A stretch of 64,000 bases of DNA from Tabrizicola oligotrophica (GTDB taxonomy: Bacteria > Pseudomonadota > Alphaproteobacteria > Rhodobacterales > Rhodobacteraceae). Shown here piece by piece: positions 32,554-42,300 of the stretch. How positions within the stretch are numbered: the first letter of the stretch is position 1; the number at the start of each line of letters is the position of its first letter. Both the position numbers and the translations under genes were made by a program. Under the pieces are notes generated by a model. It was given only the letters and a program-made list of their open reading frames with translations, had not been told where the DNA came from and did not search any database. The stretch lies in contig NZ_JAAIVJ010000001.1 in assembly GCF_011008935.1 (NCBI RefSeq), forward strand, positions 310,001 through 374,000, read 5' to 3'.

Positions 32554-34644
32554 ATGAAATCCGAATATCGTCTGGGCATCGACGCCGGCGGCACCTTTAC
32601 CGACTTCGTTCTGGCCGACAAATCGGGCCAAGTGCGGCTGTTCAAGGCACTTTCCACACCGCAGGATCCGACGCTGGCCATCAAGAACGGTCTGGCGCTG
32701 ATCTCTGAAGAACTCGGCGTTCCGGCCAATCAGATCATCCCGAACTGCGATCTGTGCATCAACGGCACGACGGTTGGCCTCAATGCGCTGATTACCCACA
32801 AGGGCGCAAAAGCGGGCCTGATCTGCACCGCAGGTCACGAGGACAGCCTTGAAATCCGGCTTGGCCACAAGGAAGACGGCTATCGCTATGACCCGGAATA
32901 TCCGCCGGCCACCATGCTCGTGCCGCGCTATTTGCGCCGTGGCGTGCAGGAGCGGGTGCTGTCGACGGGCGAAGTGCGCACCCCCCTGAACGAGGCCGAT
33001 GTCCGCGCCGCCTGTGAGGTGTTCAAGGCCGAGGGCGTGGAAACCGTGGCGATTTCCTTCGTCTGGTCGGTGCTTTACCCCGACCACGAACGCCGCGCCG
33101 GCGAGATCGTGCGGGAAATGCTGCCGGGGGTGGTGCTGACCCTTGGCTCGGAACTCTACCCGCAGGTCCGCGAATACACCCGCACCTCGACGGCGGTGGT
33201 GAACGCCTATCTCGCGCCGATCATGAAGCGCTATGTGACGGCGGTGGATGCCTATTTCCAATCGCTCGGCGCGAAGCAACCCGTCCGCTACTACCAGTCG
33301 AACGGCGGGCTTGCCATCGGGCAGGCGATGACCGACCGCTCGGTCTATGCCATCAACTCCGGCCCGGCTTCGGCCCCGGCCGCCGGGCAATATGTCTGCG
33401 AGCCCTTCGGCAAGAAGGACGTGATTACCGTCGACATGGGCGGCACCTCGTTCGACATCACGCTGACCAAGGACGGCTCCACCAACATCAACAAGAACAT
33501 CGACTTCCTGCGCTATCGCATTGGTGTGCCGATGATTCAGGTGGAAACCCTGGGCGCGGGCGGCGGCTCGATCGGCTGGATCGACGAGATGGGGCTGATG
33601 CAGATGGGGCCGCAATCGGCGGGGTCCGATCCGGGGCCGGCCTGCTATGGGCAGGGCGGGAAACTGCCCACCGTGTCGGACGCCAACCTTGTGATGGGCT
33701 ATCTCAATCCCGATGGTCTGGTCGGTGGTCGCCTGCCGTTGAGCTATCAAAAGGCCCATGACGCGGTGAAAACGAATCTGGCCGATCCGCTGGACCTTTC
33801 GGTCGAACGCGCCGCCTATGGCATGTTCACCATCGTCAACGCCAACATGGTCAACGGCATCCGCCGCGTCACCGTGGAGCGCGGCTATGACCCGCGCGAT
33901 TTCGTGCTGGTGGGTGCAGGGGGCGCGACGGCGGCGCATATCACTGCGCTGGCCGATGCCATCGGCATTGACACCATCGTCCTGCCGAAGCTCGCCTCGG
34001 GTCTCTGCGCCTTTGGCCAGATCATCTCGGACGTGAAATACAACTACATGGCCACGGCGCCCCTGCGGCTGGAATCCGACGCCGCCTATGCCCGGATCGA
34101 CGAGCTTTACAACCAGATCGAGGCGCAGGGCATCGCGCATCTGAAAGATGACGGCTTCAAGGGCAAGGACATCGTCATCAAGCGCAGCCTTGACATGCGC
34201 TATGTCGGGCAAGTCCATGAATGCACGGTGGAAATCGACAATTTCAAGGTCGATGCCAAGTCGATCGGCAAGGTGATCGCCGCCTTCCACAAGCGGCACG
34301 AGCAGCTTTACACCTATTCCGAGCCGCATTCGGTGGTCGAGGTCGTGAACATCGAAAGCACGGTCTACGGCGTGGTGGAAAAGCCTGCCCGCATGACCAT
34401 CGGCAAGGGTGTTTCGGCCGACAAGGCGATCAAGGCGCATCGGGATGCTGTGTTCTCGGCCGACGGCAAGCGGGTGAAGACCCCGATCTATGACGGCACG
34501 CCGCTGGGCGCGGGCGCGACGATCCATGGCCCGGCCGTGATCGAGGAAGTCACCACCACCATCGTCGTGGAACCGGGCTGGACGGCCCGGCTGGATGAAA
34601 GCGGGTCTTACCTCATGACCCGCGACAAGAAGGGGGCAAAATGA
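32554..34644 (+). CDS. hyuA: Hydantoinase/oxoprolinase subunit A (HyuA family)
   Basis: 696 residues. HyuA has an actin-like ATPase fold; it activates the ring carbonyl with ATP for hydrolysis by the HyuAB complex. Features in order: LGIDAGGTFTDFVLADKSG (phosphate-1), INGTTVGLNALITHKGAKAG, REYTRTSTAVVNAYLAP, SGPASAPAAGQYV, VITVDMGGTSFDITL (phosphate-2), GSDPGPACYGQGG, and VLVGAGGATAAHI. Length fits N-methylhydantoinase A and caprolactamase alpha subunits. It begins 12 bases after hyuB and its stop overlaps livG, so enzyme and importer share one transcript. Specificity (hydantoin, N-methylhydantoin from creatinine, lactam) is not determined. Confidence 0.92.
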   Translation: MKSEYRLGIDAGGTFTDFVLADKSGQVRLFKALSTPQDPTLAIKNGLALISEELGVPANQIIPNCDLCINGTTVGLNALITHKGAKAGLICTAGHEDSLEIRLGHKEDGYRYDPEYPPATMLVPRYLRRGVQERVLSTGEVRTPLNEADVRAACEVFKAEGVETVAISFVWSVLYPDHERRAGEIVREMLPGVVLTLGSELYPQVREYTRTSTAVVNAYLAPIMKRYVTAVDAYFQSLGAKQPVRYYQSNGGLAIGQAMTDRSVYAINSGPASAPAAGQYVCEPFGKKDVITVDMGGTSFDITLTKDGSTNINKNIDFLRYRIGVPMIQVETLGAGGGSIGWIDEMGLMQMGPQSAGSDPGPACYGQGGKLPTVSDANLVMGYLNPDGLVGGRLPLSYQKAHDAVKTNLADPLDLSVERAAYGMFTIVNANMVNGIRRVTVERGYDPRDFVLVGAGGATAAHITALADAIGIDTIVLPKLASGLCAFGQIISDVKYNYMATAPLRLESDAAYARIDELYNQIEAQGIAHLKDDGFKGKDIVIKRSLDMRYVGQVHECTVEIDNFKVDAKSIGKVIAAFHKRHEQLYTYSEPHSVVEVVNIESTVYGVVEKPARMTIGKGVSADKAIKAHRDAVFSADGKRVKTPIYDGTPLGAGATIHGPAVIEEVTTTIVVEPGWTARLDESGSYLMTRDKKGAK

Positions 34645-35393
34645 GCCAGTTGCACGCCGACAAGGTTTCGGTCGCCTTTGCGGGGCTGCGCGCCCTGTCA
34701 GAGGTTGACCTCACGGTCTCACCCGGCCAGATCGTCGGGCTGATCGGCCCGAACGGGGCGGGGAAGACCACCCTTGTCAACGTGCTGACCGGCTTTCAGG
34801 CCCCGACCGAGGGGGCTGTCCGGCTGGACGGCCAGCCCCTGTCGAACCTCAAACCGCATGAGTTGCGCCGTCGCGGCATCGCCCGCACCTTTCAGGGCGG
34901 GCGGCTGTTCCGTGACCTGCCTGTCATCGACAATCTGGAGGTGACGGGCGTCGGCCTTGGCCAGTCGCGGGCGGCGGCGATTGCCGAGGCAACCGCGATG
35001 CTGGAGTGGGTCGGCATCGCGCCCTTGGGCGACCGCATCGCCGGCACGCTGCCCTATACCGACGAGCGCCGGGTGGCGATTGGCCGGGCACTGATGGGCA
35101 AACCTTCCTTCGTGCTTCTCGACGAACCCGCCGCCGGCATGAGCGCACAGGAGGCCGCCGAGCTTGCCGATCTCATTCGCCGCATTGCGGGCGAGATGGG
35201 CTGCGGTGTCCTGCTCATCGAACACAATGTCGGGCTGGTGCTGGACCTTTGCCACCACATCGTCGTGCTGGACAGCGGCGCGGTGATCGAAACCGGCGGT
35301 CCGGCGGCGATCCGCGCCAGCGAACGGGTGCGCCACGCCTATATGGGCACCGCCGCCGACAGCCATTTGCCCGTGCTGGAGGTCAGCGCATGA
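34641..35393 (+). CDS. livG: Branched-chain-amino-acid-type ABC transporter ATPase LivG
   Basis: 250 residues. ATP-hydrolysing subunit of the HAAT-type importer. Walker A is GLIGPNGAGKTTLVNVL, Walker B is FVLLDEPAAGMS, and the H-loop is LLIEHNVGLVLDLC. The signature motif is unusual: the usual LSGGQ or YGQQRR position reads LPYTDERRVAIGRAL, lacking the signature Gly pair, though the second ATPase LivF has a canonical LSGGQ. In a two-ATPase importer one degenerate composite site is tolerated. The ATG overlaps the hyuA stop by 4 bases. Confidence 0.92.
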   Translation: MSQLHADKVSVAFAGLRALSEVDLTVSPGQIVGLIGPNGAGKTTLVNVLTGFQAPTEGAVRLDGQPLSNLKPHELRRRGIARTFQGGRLFRDLPVIDNLEVTGVGLGQSRAAAIAEATAMLEWVGIAPLGDRIAGTLPYTDERRVAIGRALMGKPSFVLLDEPAAGMSAQEAAELADLIRRIAGEMGCGVLLIEHNVGLVLDLCHHIVVLDSGAVIETGGPAAIRASERVRHAYMGTAADSHLPVLEVSA

Positions 35394-36124
35394 GCCTGCT
35401 TGCCCTGTCCAATGTCTCGGTCCGCTATGGCCGGCTGACCGCCGTGCGCAATGTCAGCTTCTCCATGGCGGAAGGCGAGATCCTGTTCATCACCGGGCCG
35501 AACGGCGCCGGGAAATCCTCGCTCCTGCGCGCCATTGCCGGGGTGACGCCGCCCGCCGGCGGGCGCATCGACTTTGAAGGCCATGACATCACCGGCCGCT
35601 CGCCCGAGGACATCGCCCGGCTGGGCGTGTCGATGGTGCCCGAGGGGCGCGATGTGTTCGGCGGGCTGACCATCGAGGAAAACCTGATGGTCGGCACTGG
35701 CATGCATGCCCGCGAGCGGGGCTGGAAGGCCCGCGCCGCGACGGAACTGGAGGCAGTCTATGCCACCTTCCCGATCCTGAAGGACCGCCGTCACACGCAG
35801 GCGGGGCTTCTGTCGGGCGGCCAGCAGCAGATGCTGGTGATCGGCCGGGCGCTGATGACCCATCCGCGGCTGGTGGCGATTGACGAGCCGTCCTTGGGTC
35901 TGGCGCCGAACATCACAGATCAGGTCTACGAACGCCTGATCGCCCTGCAGGCGGAACGCAAGCTGACCCTCCTCATCGTCGAGCAATCCTCCACCCGCGC
36001 CATGATGGCCGGCGGGCGGATGATGCTGATGCGGGGCGGGGAAATCCTGCTCGACGGCGACGCGCGCGCGCTGGGGCAATCAGAGGCCATGCAGGCCGCC
36101 TATTTCGGATATGGAGAGCACTGA
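35390..36124 (+). CDS. livF: Branched-chain-amino-acid-type ABC transporter ATPase LivF
   Basis: 244 residues. Second ATPase of the importer, overlapping livG by 4 bases (ATGA) and touching livH. Motifs are canonical: Walker A ITGPNGAGKSSLLRAI, signature LLSGGQQQMLVIGRAL, Walker B LVAIDEPSLGLAP, and H-loop replaced by LLIVEQSS as is normal in LivF. MVPEGRDVFGGLTIEENLMVG is the family-specific helical block that contacts the permease. Confidence 0.94.
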   Translation: MSLLALSNVSVRYGRLTAVRNVSFSMAEGEILFITGPNGAGKSSLLRAIAGVTPPAGGRIDFEGHDITGRSPEDIARLGVSMVPEGRDVFGGLTIEENLMVGTGMHARERGWKARAATELEAVYATFPILKDRRHTQAGLLSGGQQQMLVIGRALMTHPRLVAIDEPSLGLAPNITDQVYERLIALQAERKLTLLIVEQSSTRAMMAGGRMMLMRGGEILLDGDARALGQSEAMQAAYFGYGEH

Positions 36125-37038
36125 TGGGATCGCTGCTTCAGGTCATCTTCGACGCAGCCGCGCTTGGCTCGCTCTATGCCCTTGCCGCTCTTGGCATCGC
36201 GCTGATCTTCGGGGTGATGCGGCTGGTGAACTTCGCCCATGGCGATGTGATCGCCTTCTCGGTCTTTGCGCTTCTCTGGCCCTCGGTCGATGCGGTGGCC
36301 GTGGTCTTTGCCGGCAACCTGCCGTGGTTTCTGCTGATCCCCTTCGTGCTGGCCATCGGGGCAGGGCTGTCGGTGCTGTCGGAAATCGTGGTGTTCCGCC
36401 GGTTCCGGCGGGCCAATCCGGCCACCATGATGATCGCCTCTTTCGCGCTTGGCTTCGTCATCCGCTATTTCCTGCTGATGCTGTTTTCCAGCCGGCCGAA
36501 AAGCATCTCGCTGCTGCCCGCCCTCAGCCAACCCGTTGAAATCATGGGCGCGCGCATTCCGCTTTTGCAGCTCATCACCATCACGGTGACCATCGCCGTG
36601 CTTCTTGGCCTCATCGCCTTCCTGCGCCGCACGCGCTTTGGCCTCGAGATGCGGGCGGCGGCCGAGAACTTCACCATGGCCCGGATGCTGGGGGTGCGGG
36701 CCAACCGGGTCATCATGGGGGCCTTTGCCCTGTCAGGGGCGCTGGCGGCGGCGATTGCGCTGATCCTCGGGTCGCAGACCGGCACGGCCAACATCATGAT
36801 GGGCGCGAACGTGATGCTGATGGCCTTCATCGCCACGGTGATCGGCGGCATGGGCAGCCTTGCCGGGGCGGTGCTGGCCGGGTTCCTGCTGGGGGCGGTA
36901 GCAACGGTCATGCAGGTGATCCTGCCGCCCGACGCCCGCGCCTTCCGCGATGCCTTCGTTTACGGCGCGGTCATCCTTGTCCTGATCTTCCGGCCGCAAG
37001 GCCTTCTCTCGGCCCGCGGCACCAAGGAGCGCGTGTAA
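36124..37038 (+). CDS. livH: Branched-chain-amino-acid-type ABC transporter permease LivH
   Basis: 304 residues with about eight hydrophobic helices. LYALAALGIALIFGVMRLVNFAHGDVIAF is the LivH hallmark at the N-terminus, and NIMMGANVMLMAFIATVIGGMGSLAGAVLAG is the conserved C-terminal block including the ATPase-docking loop. It begins at the last base of livF and shares its last base with livM. With LivM it forms the inner-membrane channel. Confidence 0.93.
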   Translation: MGSLLQVIFDAAALGSLYALAALGIALIFGVMRLVNFAHGDVIAFSVFALLWPSVDAVAVVFAGNLPWFLLIPFVLAIGAGLSVLSEIVVFRRFRRANPATMMIASFALGFVIRYFLLMLFSSRPKSISLLPALSQPVEIMGARIPLLQLITITVTIAVLLGLIAFLRRTRFGLEMRAAAENFTMARMLGVRANRVIMGAFALSGALAAAIALILGSQTGTANIMMGANVMLMAFIATVIGGMGSLAGAVLAGFLLGAVATVMQVILPPDARAFRDAFVYGAVILVLIFRPQGLLSARGTKERV

Positions 37039-38090
37039 TGTCCCTTTCTGTCGCCCGCCGCACCGTCACCACGCCGATCCTGCTGGGCCTCCTGCTCGTC
37101 GCCTTCGCGCTGTTGGCGCTGGTGGTAGGGTCAAAGCCCTTCAACCAGACCATCATCGACATCTTCCTCAAGGTGATCTTCGTGGTCGGGCTTTGGGTGT
37201 TCATCGGCAATTCCGGGGTGATTTCCTTTGGCCACACCGCGTTTGCCTGCCTTGGTGGCTATATTGCGGCCTGGACCACGATCAAGCCGATGCTGAAGGG
37301 CACCGCGATGCCGGGCCTGCCGGACTGGCTGATGGGAATGGAGATTCCGTTCTGGGCCTCGGCGGTGCTGGCGGCCGGCTGGGCCGCGCTCTGGGCGCTG
37401 ATCTTCGGCGCCGTGCTGATGCGGCTGTCCGGCATTGCCGCCTCGATCGCCACCTTTGCCATGCTGGCCATGGTGAACTCGATCTATTCGAACTGGGAGA
37501 GCGTCACGGCGGCGACCTCCTCGGTCGTCGGCATCCCGATTGTGCGGTCGATCTGGCCCTACCTGATCGCCGCCCTGATCGCGGTCTTTGCCGCCTGGGC
37601 CTATGGCATCTCGCGCCACGGCCTTGCCCTGCGCGCCGCGCGAGATGAACCCACCGCAGCGGCGGCCAGCGGCATCGACATTCCGCGCGCGCGGCTGATC
37701 GCCTTCGTGATTTCCGGCGCCATCATGGGCATGGGCGGGGCGCTTTACGCCCATTCCATCGGCATCGTCACGCCCGACACCTTCTACCTTGGCCTCGCCT
37801 TCATCACGCTGTCGATGCTGGTCGTCGGCGGCATGGGCAGCCTGTCGGGCGCGGTCTTGGGCGTTCTCATCCTGTCCTCGCTGATCCAGATCCTGCGCTG
37901 GCTGGAGGCAGGCATCGAGATCGGCACCACCACCTTTGCCCTGCCGGGCGGCGTGCAGGAAATCGCCCTCGGCGCCGTGATGATCCTCATCCTCATGTTC
38001 CGGCCTGCCGGGATCATGGGCAACCGCGACCTGAGCCTGCCCCGCGGGGCGGCTTCGGACAGCCAAGGCCAGACCGGCCCCAAAACCTGA
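37038..38090 (+). CDS. livM: Branched-chain-amino-acid-type ABC transporter permease LivM
   Basis: 350 residues, about ten hydrophobic segments. Hallmarks are LWVFIGNSGVISFGHTAFACLGGY in the N-terminal half, AARDEPTAAAASGIDIPRARLIAFVISG in the middle and FITLSMLVVGGMGSLSGAVLGV near the end. The last 15 residues are polar. It partners LivH. The binding-protein gene follows 28 bases later, preceded by AAGGAGAG, and likely has a strong ribosome site for higher expression. Confidence 0.93.
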   Translation: MSLSVARRTVTTPILLGLLLVAFALLALVVGSKPFNQTIIDIFLKVIFVVGLWVFIGNSGVISFGHTAFACLGGYIAAWTTIKPMLKGTAMPGLPDWLMGMEIPFWASAVLAAGWAALWALIFGAVLMRLSGIAASIATFAMLAMVNSIYSNWESVTAATSSVVGIPIVRSIWPYLIAALIAVFAAWAYGISRHGLALRAARDEPTAAAASGIDIPRARLIAFVISGAIMGMGGALYAHSIGIVTPDTFYLGLAFITLSMLVVGGMGSLSGAVLGVLILSSLIQILRWLEAGIEIGTTTFALPGGVQEIALGAVMILILMFRPAGIMGNRDLSLPRGAASDSQGQTGPKT

Positions 38091-38118
38091 AAAAGACGAC
38101 CCAACAAGGAGAGACCAA

Positions 38119-39297
38119 ATGAAAAGACTGATTGCAGCCCTTGCCGCCACCACCTGCCTGACGGCTCCGGCGCTGGCCGATGACGAAAAGATCGTCGTGG
38201 GCTTTGCCACGGCCGAAACCGGCTTCATGCAGGCATATGACAAGCCCGCGCAGGATGCCGCGATGATCCGCATCGCCGAGATCAATGCGGCGGGCGGGCT
38301 TCTGGGCAAGCAGATCGAAGTGGTGAACGCCGATACCAAGACTGACCGCGCCGAAGGCGCCAAGGCGGGCCTCAGCGTGATCGACGCCGGCGCCGACATG
38401 GTGGTGGTGTCTTGCGACTATGACTTCGGCTCGCCGGCAGCCCTTGCCGCCGAAAGCGCCGGCCTGCCGTCGTTCTTCCTCTGCGCGGAATCGATCAAGG
38501 CGGGCATTCAGGGCGTTGGCCCGAACAGCTTCTCGGCTTCGGTTCTGGCCGCGGTGCAGGGCGCGACCATGGCGGAATGGGCCTATACCAAGAAAGAAGC
38601 CCGGACCTTCTATCGCCTGCTCGATACCTGGACCGAATACAACAAGGGCATTTGCGACGGCTTCGACTGGATGCTGCCGCGGCTGGCCGATGCCACGCTG
38701 GCGGGCGAGGACACCTTCCTGAACGAGGACGCCTCGATTGCCGCGCAGATCACCCGCATCAAGGCGCTGCCGGAAGAGCCTGATGCCATCATGCTTTGCA
38801 CCATGATGCCGGGCGCGGTTTCGGCCATCAAGCAGATCCGCGCTGCGGGCATCAACTCGATGATCCTCAACGGCTCGGGCGTGGATGGCAGCTACTGGCT
38901 CAGCGCCGTGCCGGACCTGTCGAACTTCTTCGTGCCTGTGCAGGGCTCGATCTATGGCGATGACCCGAACCCCGAAGTCACCGCCTTCAACGCCAAGTAC
39001 AAGGAAGCGACCGGCGGCGATCCGTCGACCCAGTATGTCTATCCGGGCTATGTGATGATTGACGTCTGGGCCAAGGCGGTGGAGCGGGCGGGCACCGTGG
39101 AAACCTCTGCCGTGGTGGCGGAACTGGAGAAGATGACCGGCGAGCCGACGCTCTTTGGCCCGCGCACCTTCACCTCCGAGATTCACCACCAGAACCAGGC
39201 GCGCTATCTGATCGTCGAGACCAATGCGGGCAAGCCCGGCGTGGTGGATGAATGGACGATCTCGGAAGCAATCCCGGTTGCCGACCTGATGAAGTAA
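38119..39297 (+). CDS. Periplasmic amide/amino-acid-type ligand-binding protein of the hyu-liv operon
   Basis: 392 residues. A clear Sec signal peptide (MKRLIAALAATTCLTAPALAD) precedes a type I periplasmic-binding fold of the Leu/Ile/Val or UrtA/AmiC group (IVVGFATAETGFMQAYDKPA, AAGGLLGKQIEVVNADTKTD, YVYPGYVMIDVWAKAVERAG). It would capture the substrate and deliver it to LivHMGF. Being the last gene of an operon that begins with HyuBA, its ligand is probably the cyclic amide or a close relative rather than leucine; this is inference. A strong 15-bp hairpin follows. Confidence 0.9.
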   Translation: MKRLIAALAATTCLTAPALADDEKIVVGFATAETGFMQAYDKPAQDAAMIRIAEINAAGGLLGKQIEVVNADTKTDRAEGAKAGLSVIDAGADMVVVSCDYDFGSPAALAAESAGLPSFFLCAESIKAGIQGVGPNSFSASVLAAVQGATMAEWAYTKKEARTFYRLLDTWTEYNKGICDGFDWMLPRLADATLAGEDTFLNEDASIAAQITRIKALPEEPDAIMLCTMMPGAVSAIKQIRAAGINSMILNGSGVDGSYWLSAVPDLSNFFVPVQGSIYGDDPNPEVTAFNAKYKEATGGDPSTQYVYPGYVMIDVWAKAVERAGTVETSAVVAELEKMTGEPTLFGPRTFTSEIHHQNQARYLIVETNAGKPGVVDEWTISEAIPVADLMK

Positions 39298-39313
39298 GCT
39301 TCGGGCAATCCGA

Positions 39314-39347
39314 CAGGTCGGCCCCTGCGCAAGCGGGGGCCGATCTG
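39314..39347. terminator. 15-bp stem hairpin with GCAA tetraloop after the liv operon
   Basis: Bases 39314-39328 pair with 39333-39347 around the loop GCAA, with G-T pairs at two positions. No T-run follows. It sits between the hyu-liv operon and the converging RTX protease gene and likely ends or protects both transcripts. Confidence 0.55.
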
Positions 39348-39377
39348 CGTTCCGGTGCGATTTTCAGGGCAGGGGGC

Positions 39378-42300
39378 TCAGAGCAGGAAATCACCCGCCC
39401 CAAGGCCGGTGATCCCGGCCAGCCCGATCTCGAAATCGGCCAGCCCGTCGCCGGTGACATCGCCGCTGACGATGACCTGCGCCAGCTCCACCACCAGCCA
39501 GAGGCCAAAGGCGAAAGGCCCGGCTGGGCTGAAGCCGAAGGCCTGATTGCCGGCAAGGCCCGCGTTGGCGTCAAGCGTGCGCAGGTCGATCTGGTCGATG
39601 CCGGTGGTGAAGTCATGGATCACATCGCGGGTCGGCCCGACCAGACTGTCGGCGAGACTGGCGAACACGAACCGGTCGGCCGCCACATCCTCGCCGCCAT
39701 AAAGATGGTCCAGTCCTGCACCGCCGCTCAGGCTGTCGGCGCCGATGCCGCCGAAGATGCGGTTGGCCAGCGCGTTGCCGGTCAAGCGCAGCCCGGCGGT
39801 GCCGGTGGCGCGCAGTTCCTCGACCGCCATGCCGGCGCCGAGGGTGTGGTTGACTGAGGTCATCACCACATCCCGCCCGCCACCCGCCGCTTCGATCACT
39901 GCGGCGCCGGCATGGGAAAGCCAGTAGGTGTCATTGCCCGCGCCGCCGGCCAGCGTGTCGGCAAAGGCGGCGTTGCCGTGGAGCTGATTGGCAAGGCCGT
40001 TGCCGGTCAGGTGCAGGCCCGACGCGCCGGTTGACCGGATCTCCTCGACCGCCACGCCGGCGGCCAGGGCGTAATCCACTGCGGCGTCAAGCCAGTCCAG
40101 ACCACCGCCCGCGGCCTCGATCACCTGCTGCCCGGCGGCGGCGATGACATACAGGTCATTGCCATCGCCGCCCGCCAGCGTATCGGCATGGCTGGCGCTG
40201 CCATAAAGCGCGTTGGCGCGCGCGTTGCCGGTCAGGCTGAGTGCGGCCGGGCCGGCGGCGTGCAGCTCCTCGACCTGGCTGCCCGCGGCAAGACTGTGGC
40301 TGACGGCGGCGTACAGGATGTCATGGCCACCGCCCGCCGCCTCGATCACCCGGTCGCCGAGATGGCGCAGGTGGTAGATGTCATCGCCGCCGCCCCCGCG
40401 CAGCGTGTCGGCGCGCAGTGCATTGCTGTAGAAGATGTTGGCCAGTTCATTGCCGGTCAGATCGCGCCCGGCGTTGCCCATGGCGTGCAGTTCCTCGACA
40501 TGGCTGCCGGCGGCAAGGCTGCAGTCGGCATAGGCATAAAGCCGGTCCAGCCCGCCCGCCGCCGCCTCTGTCACCCGCGCGGCAGCGTTGTAGAGATAGA
40601 AACGGTCATTGCCGGCGCCGCCCGCCAGCGTGTCGCCATGGCCCGTGCTGCCGACAAGCCGGTTGGCAAGGCCGTTGCCGACAAGGGTCAGCGCCTGCGA
40701 CCCCAGCGCGCGCAGGGTCTCGACAGCAGAGCCCGCGGCGAGAACGTGGTTCACATGGGCAAAGATCGTGTCCGTGCCGCCACCCGCCGCCTCCTCCACC
40801 CGGTCCTCGCTGTGGTAAAGGTGATAGCTGTCATTGCCGCCGCCGCCCGCCAGCGTGTCGGCATCGCTGGCCGAGCTGGTCAGCCGGTTCGCCGCCCCGT
40901 TGCCTGCCAGCGTGATGCCGCCGCTGCCTTCGGCGACGGTGAGCCGCTCCACCGCCTGACCGCTGGCCAGCGCAAAATCGACATGGGCCAGCACTTCGTC
41001 CGTGCCCTGACCGGCCAGTTCCTGCACGGTGTCGAGCGTCGAGAACACATGGTAGCTGTCATTGCCGGCCCCGCCCTGCATCACGTTGCCCACCGATTGC
41101 GCCTGCAGGGTGACATCAAGGGTCCCGACGGGGCCGGTGCCGGTCAGGTCGGGCAGGATGTCGAAGACATTGACCAGATTGCCGCTGCCGTCGCCTTGCC
41201 AGTTGTGCAACAGCCCCGCGGTGTTCAGCGGGTCGGGCAGGTGGGTCCAGGCATTGTCCCAGATATCCTGCGCCGAACGGGCATGGTCGAACAGCCGGAT
41301 GTCGCCGACGGCCGCCTGATCGTCGATCACGATGCCCGCCACCACGTCAAGACCGCGCGTCGTCGTCGGAAACACCCGCTCGGCAGTGCGCACGCCGTCA
41401 AGATAGATGCTCAGCGCCCCGGTCAGGTCGTCAAAGCTGATCGACAGGCGATGCGCCGCGCCGTCGGTCAGGGCAGGGGGCAGGATGCCATAGTGCCAGT
41501 CCTCCACCTCGGCGCCGCCGAACAGGATCGAGGCCGCGCCGTCGGCATGGCGGTAAAGCGCGAAATTGCCGAATTGCAGGACATAATGTTCATTGCCAAG
41601 CGCCGCTTGCTGCCAGACCAGTTCCAGCGTGAAGGACTGCGTCGGAAAGAGCGTGGCCGAGCCGAGGTCCAGCGCCGCACCCGCCGCTGCATCGGTGGCG
41701 ACCAGCCGGAACACCTCTGGCGCGGCGACGCCGGTGGCGCTGTCATCGCCCGCCAACAGGTCATCGCCCGCGCCGCCGTAAAGGCTGTCCGAACCCGCCC
41801 CGCCATAAAGGCTGTCGTTGCCCGCCCCGCCGTCGATCACATCGGCGCCGTCATTGCCACTTAGGTCGTTGGCCACCGCATTGCCGGTCATCCGGTCATC
41901 GCCGCGCCCGCCGCGCGCCTCTTCGATCACCGCCCCGAAGGCGATGCCGAGGTTCAGGACGAAGCCGCCGACGCTGGACTGGCTGCCGGCGGCCAGCGAG
42001 ATCTGCTGATCGGCGGCATAGCGCGACAGGTCCAGCCTGTCATGGCCGCCGCCATCCCAGATCGTCAGCATGGGATCGAGGTTCTGCACGAAGTCATAGA
42101 CCCCGCCCGCCGTCGCGCCGAAGCCATAGACGGTATCGCCGGCCCGCGTCGCGCTGTTTGCGCCGTAGATCTGTTGCAGGGCCAGCATGTCACAGATGCC
42201 CAGCGTGTCGGCCTGCAAGCCCGAGCCGCCGACGCCTTCGGGCAGGCCCGCGCCTTGCGGCTCATCGGCGGCGAAATAGCTCATCACCGTGAACTGCGCG

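Noticed and set aside
31636-34527. Minus-strand open frame of about 960 codons
   Set aside because: Antisense shadow of hyuA and part of hyuB, whose sense translation has clear family motifs throughout.
39715-41075. Tandem repeats as a CRISPR array
   Set aside because: The period is 225 bases, the units are in-frame coding and there are no short identical repeats with unique spacers.
40188-41864. Plus-strand open frame of about 560 codons
   Set aside because: Mirrors the repeats of the RTX protease on the other strand; its apparent internal repeats come from those units.
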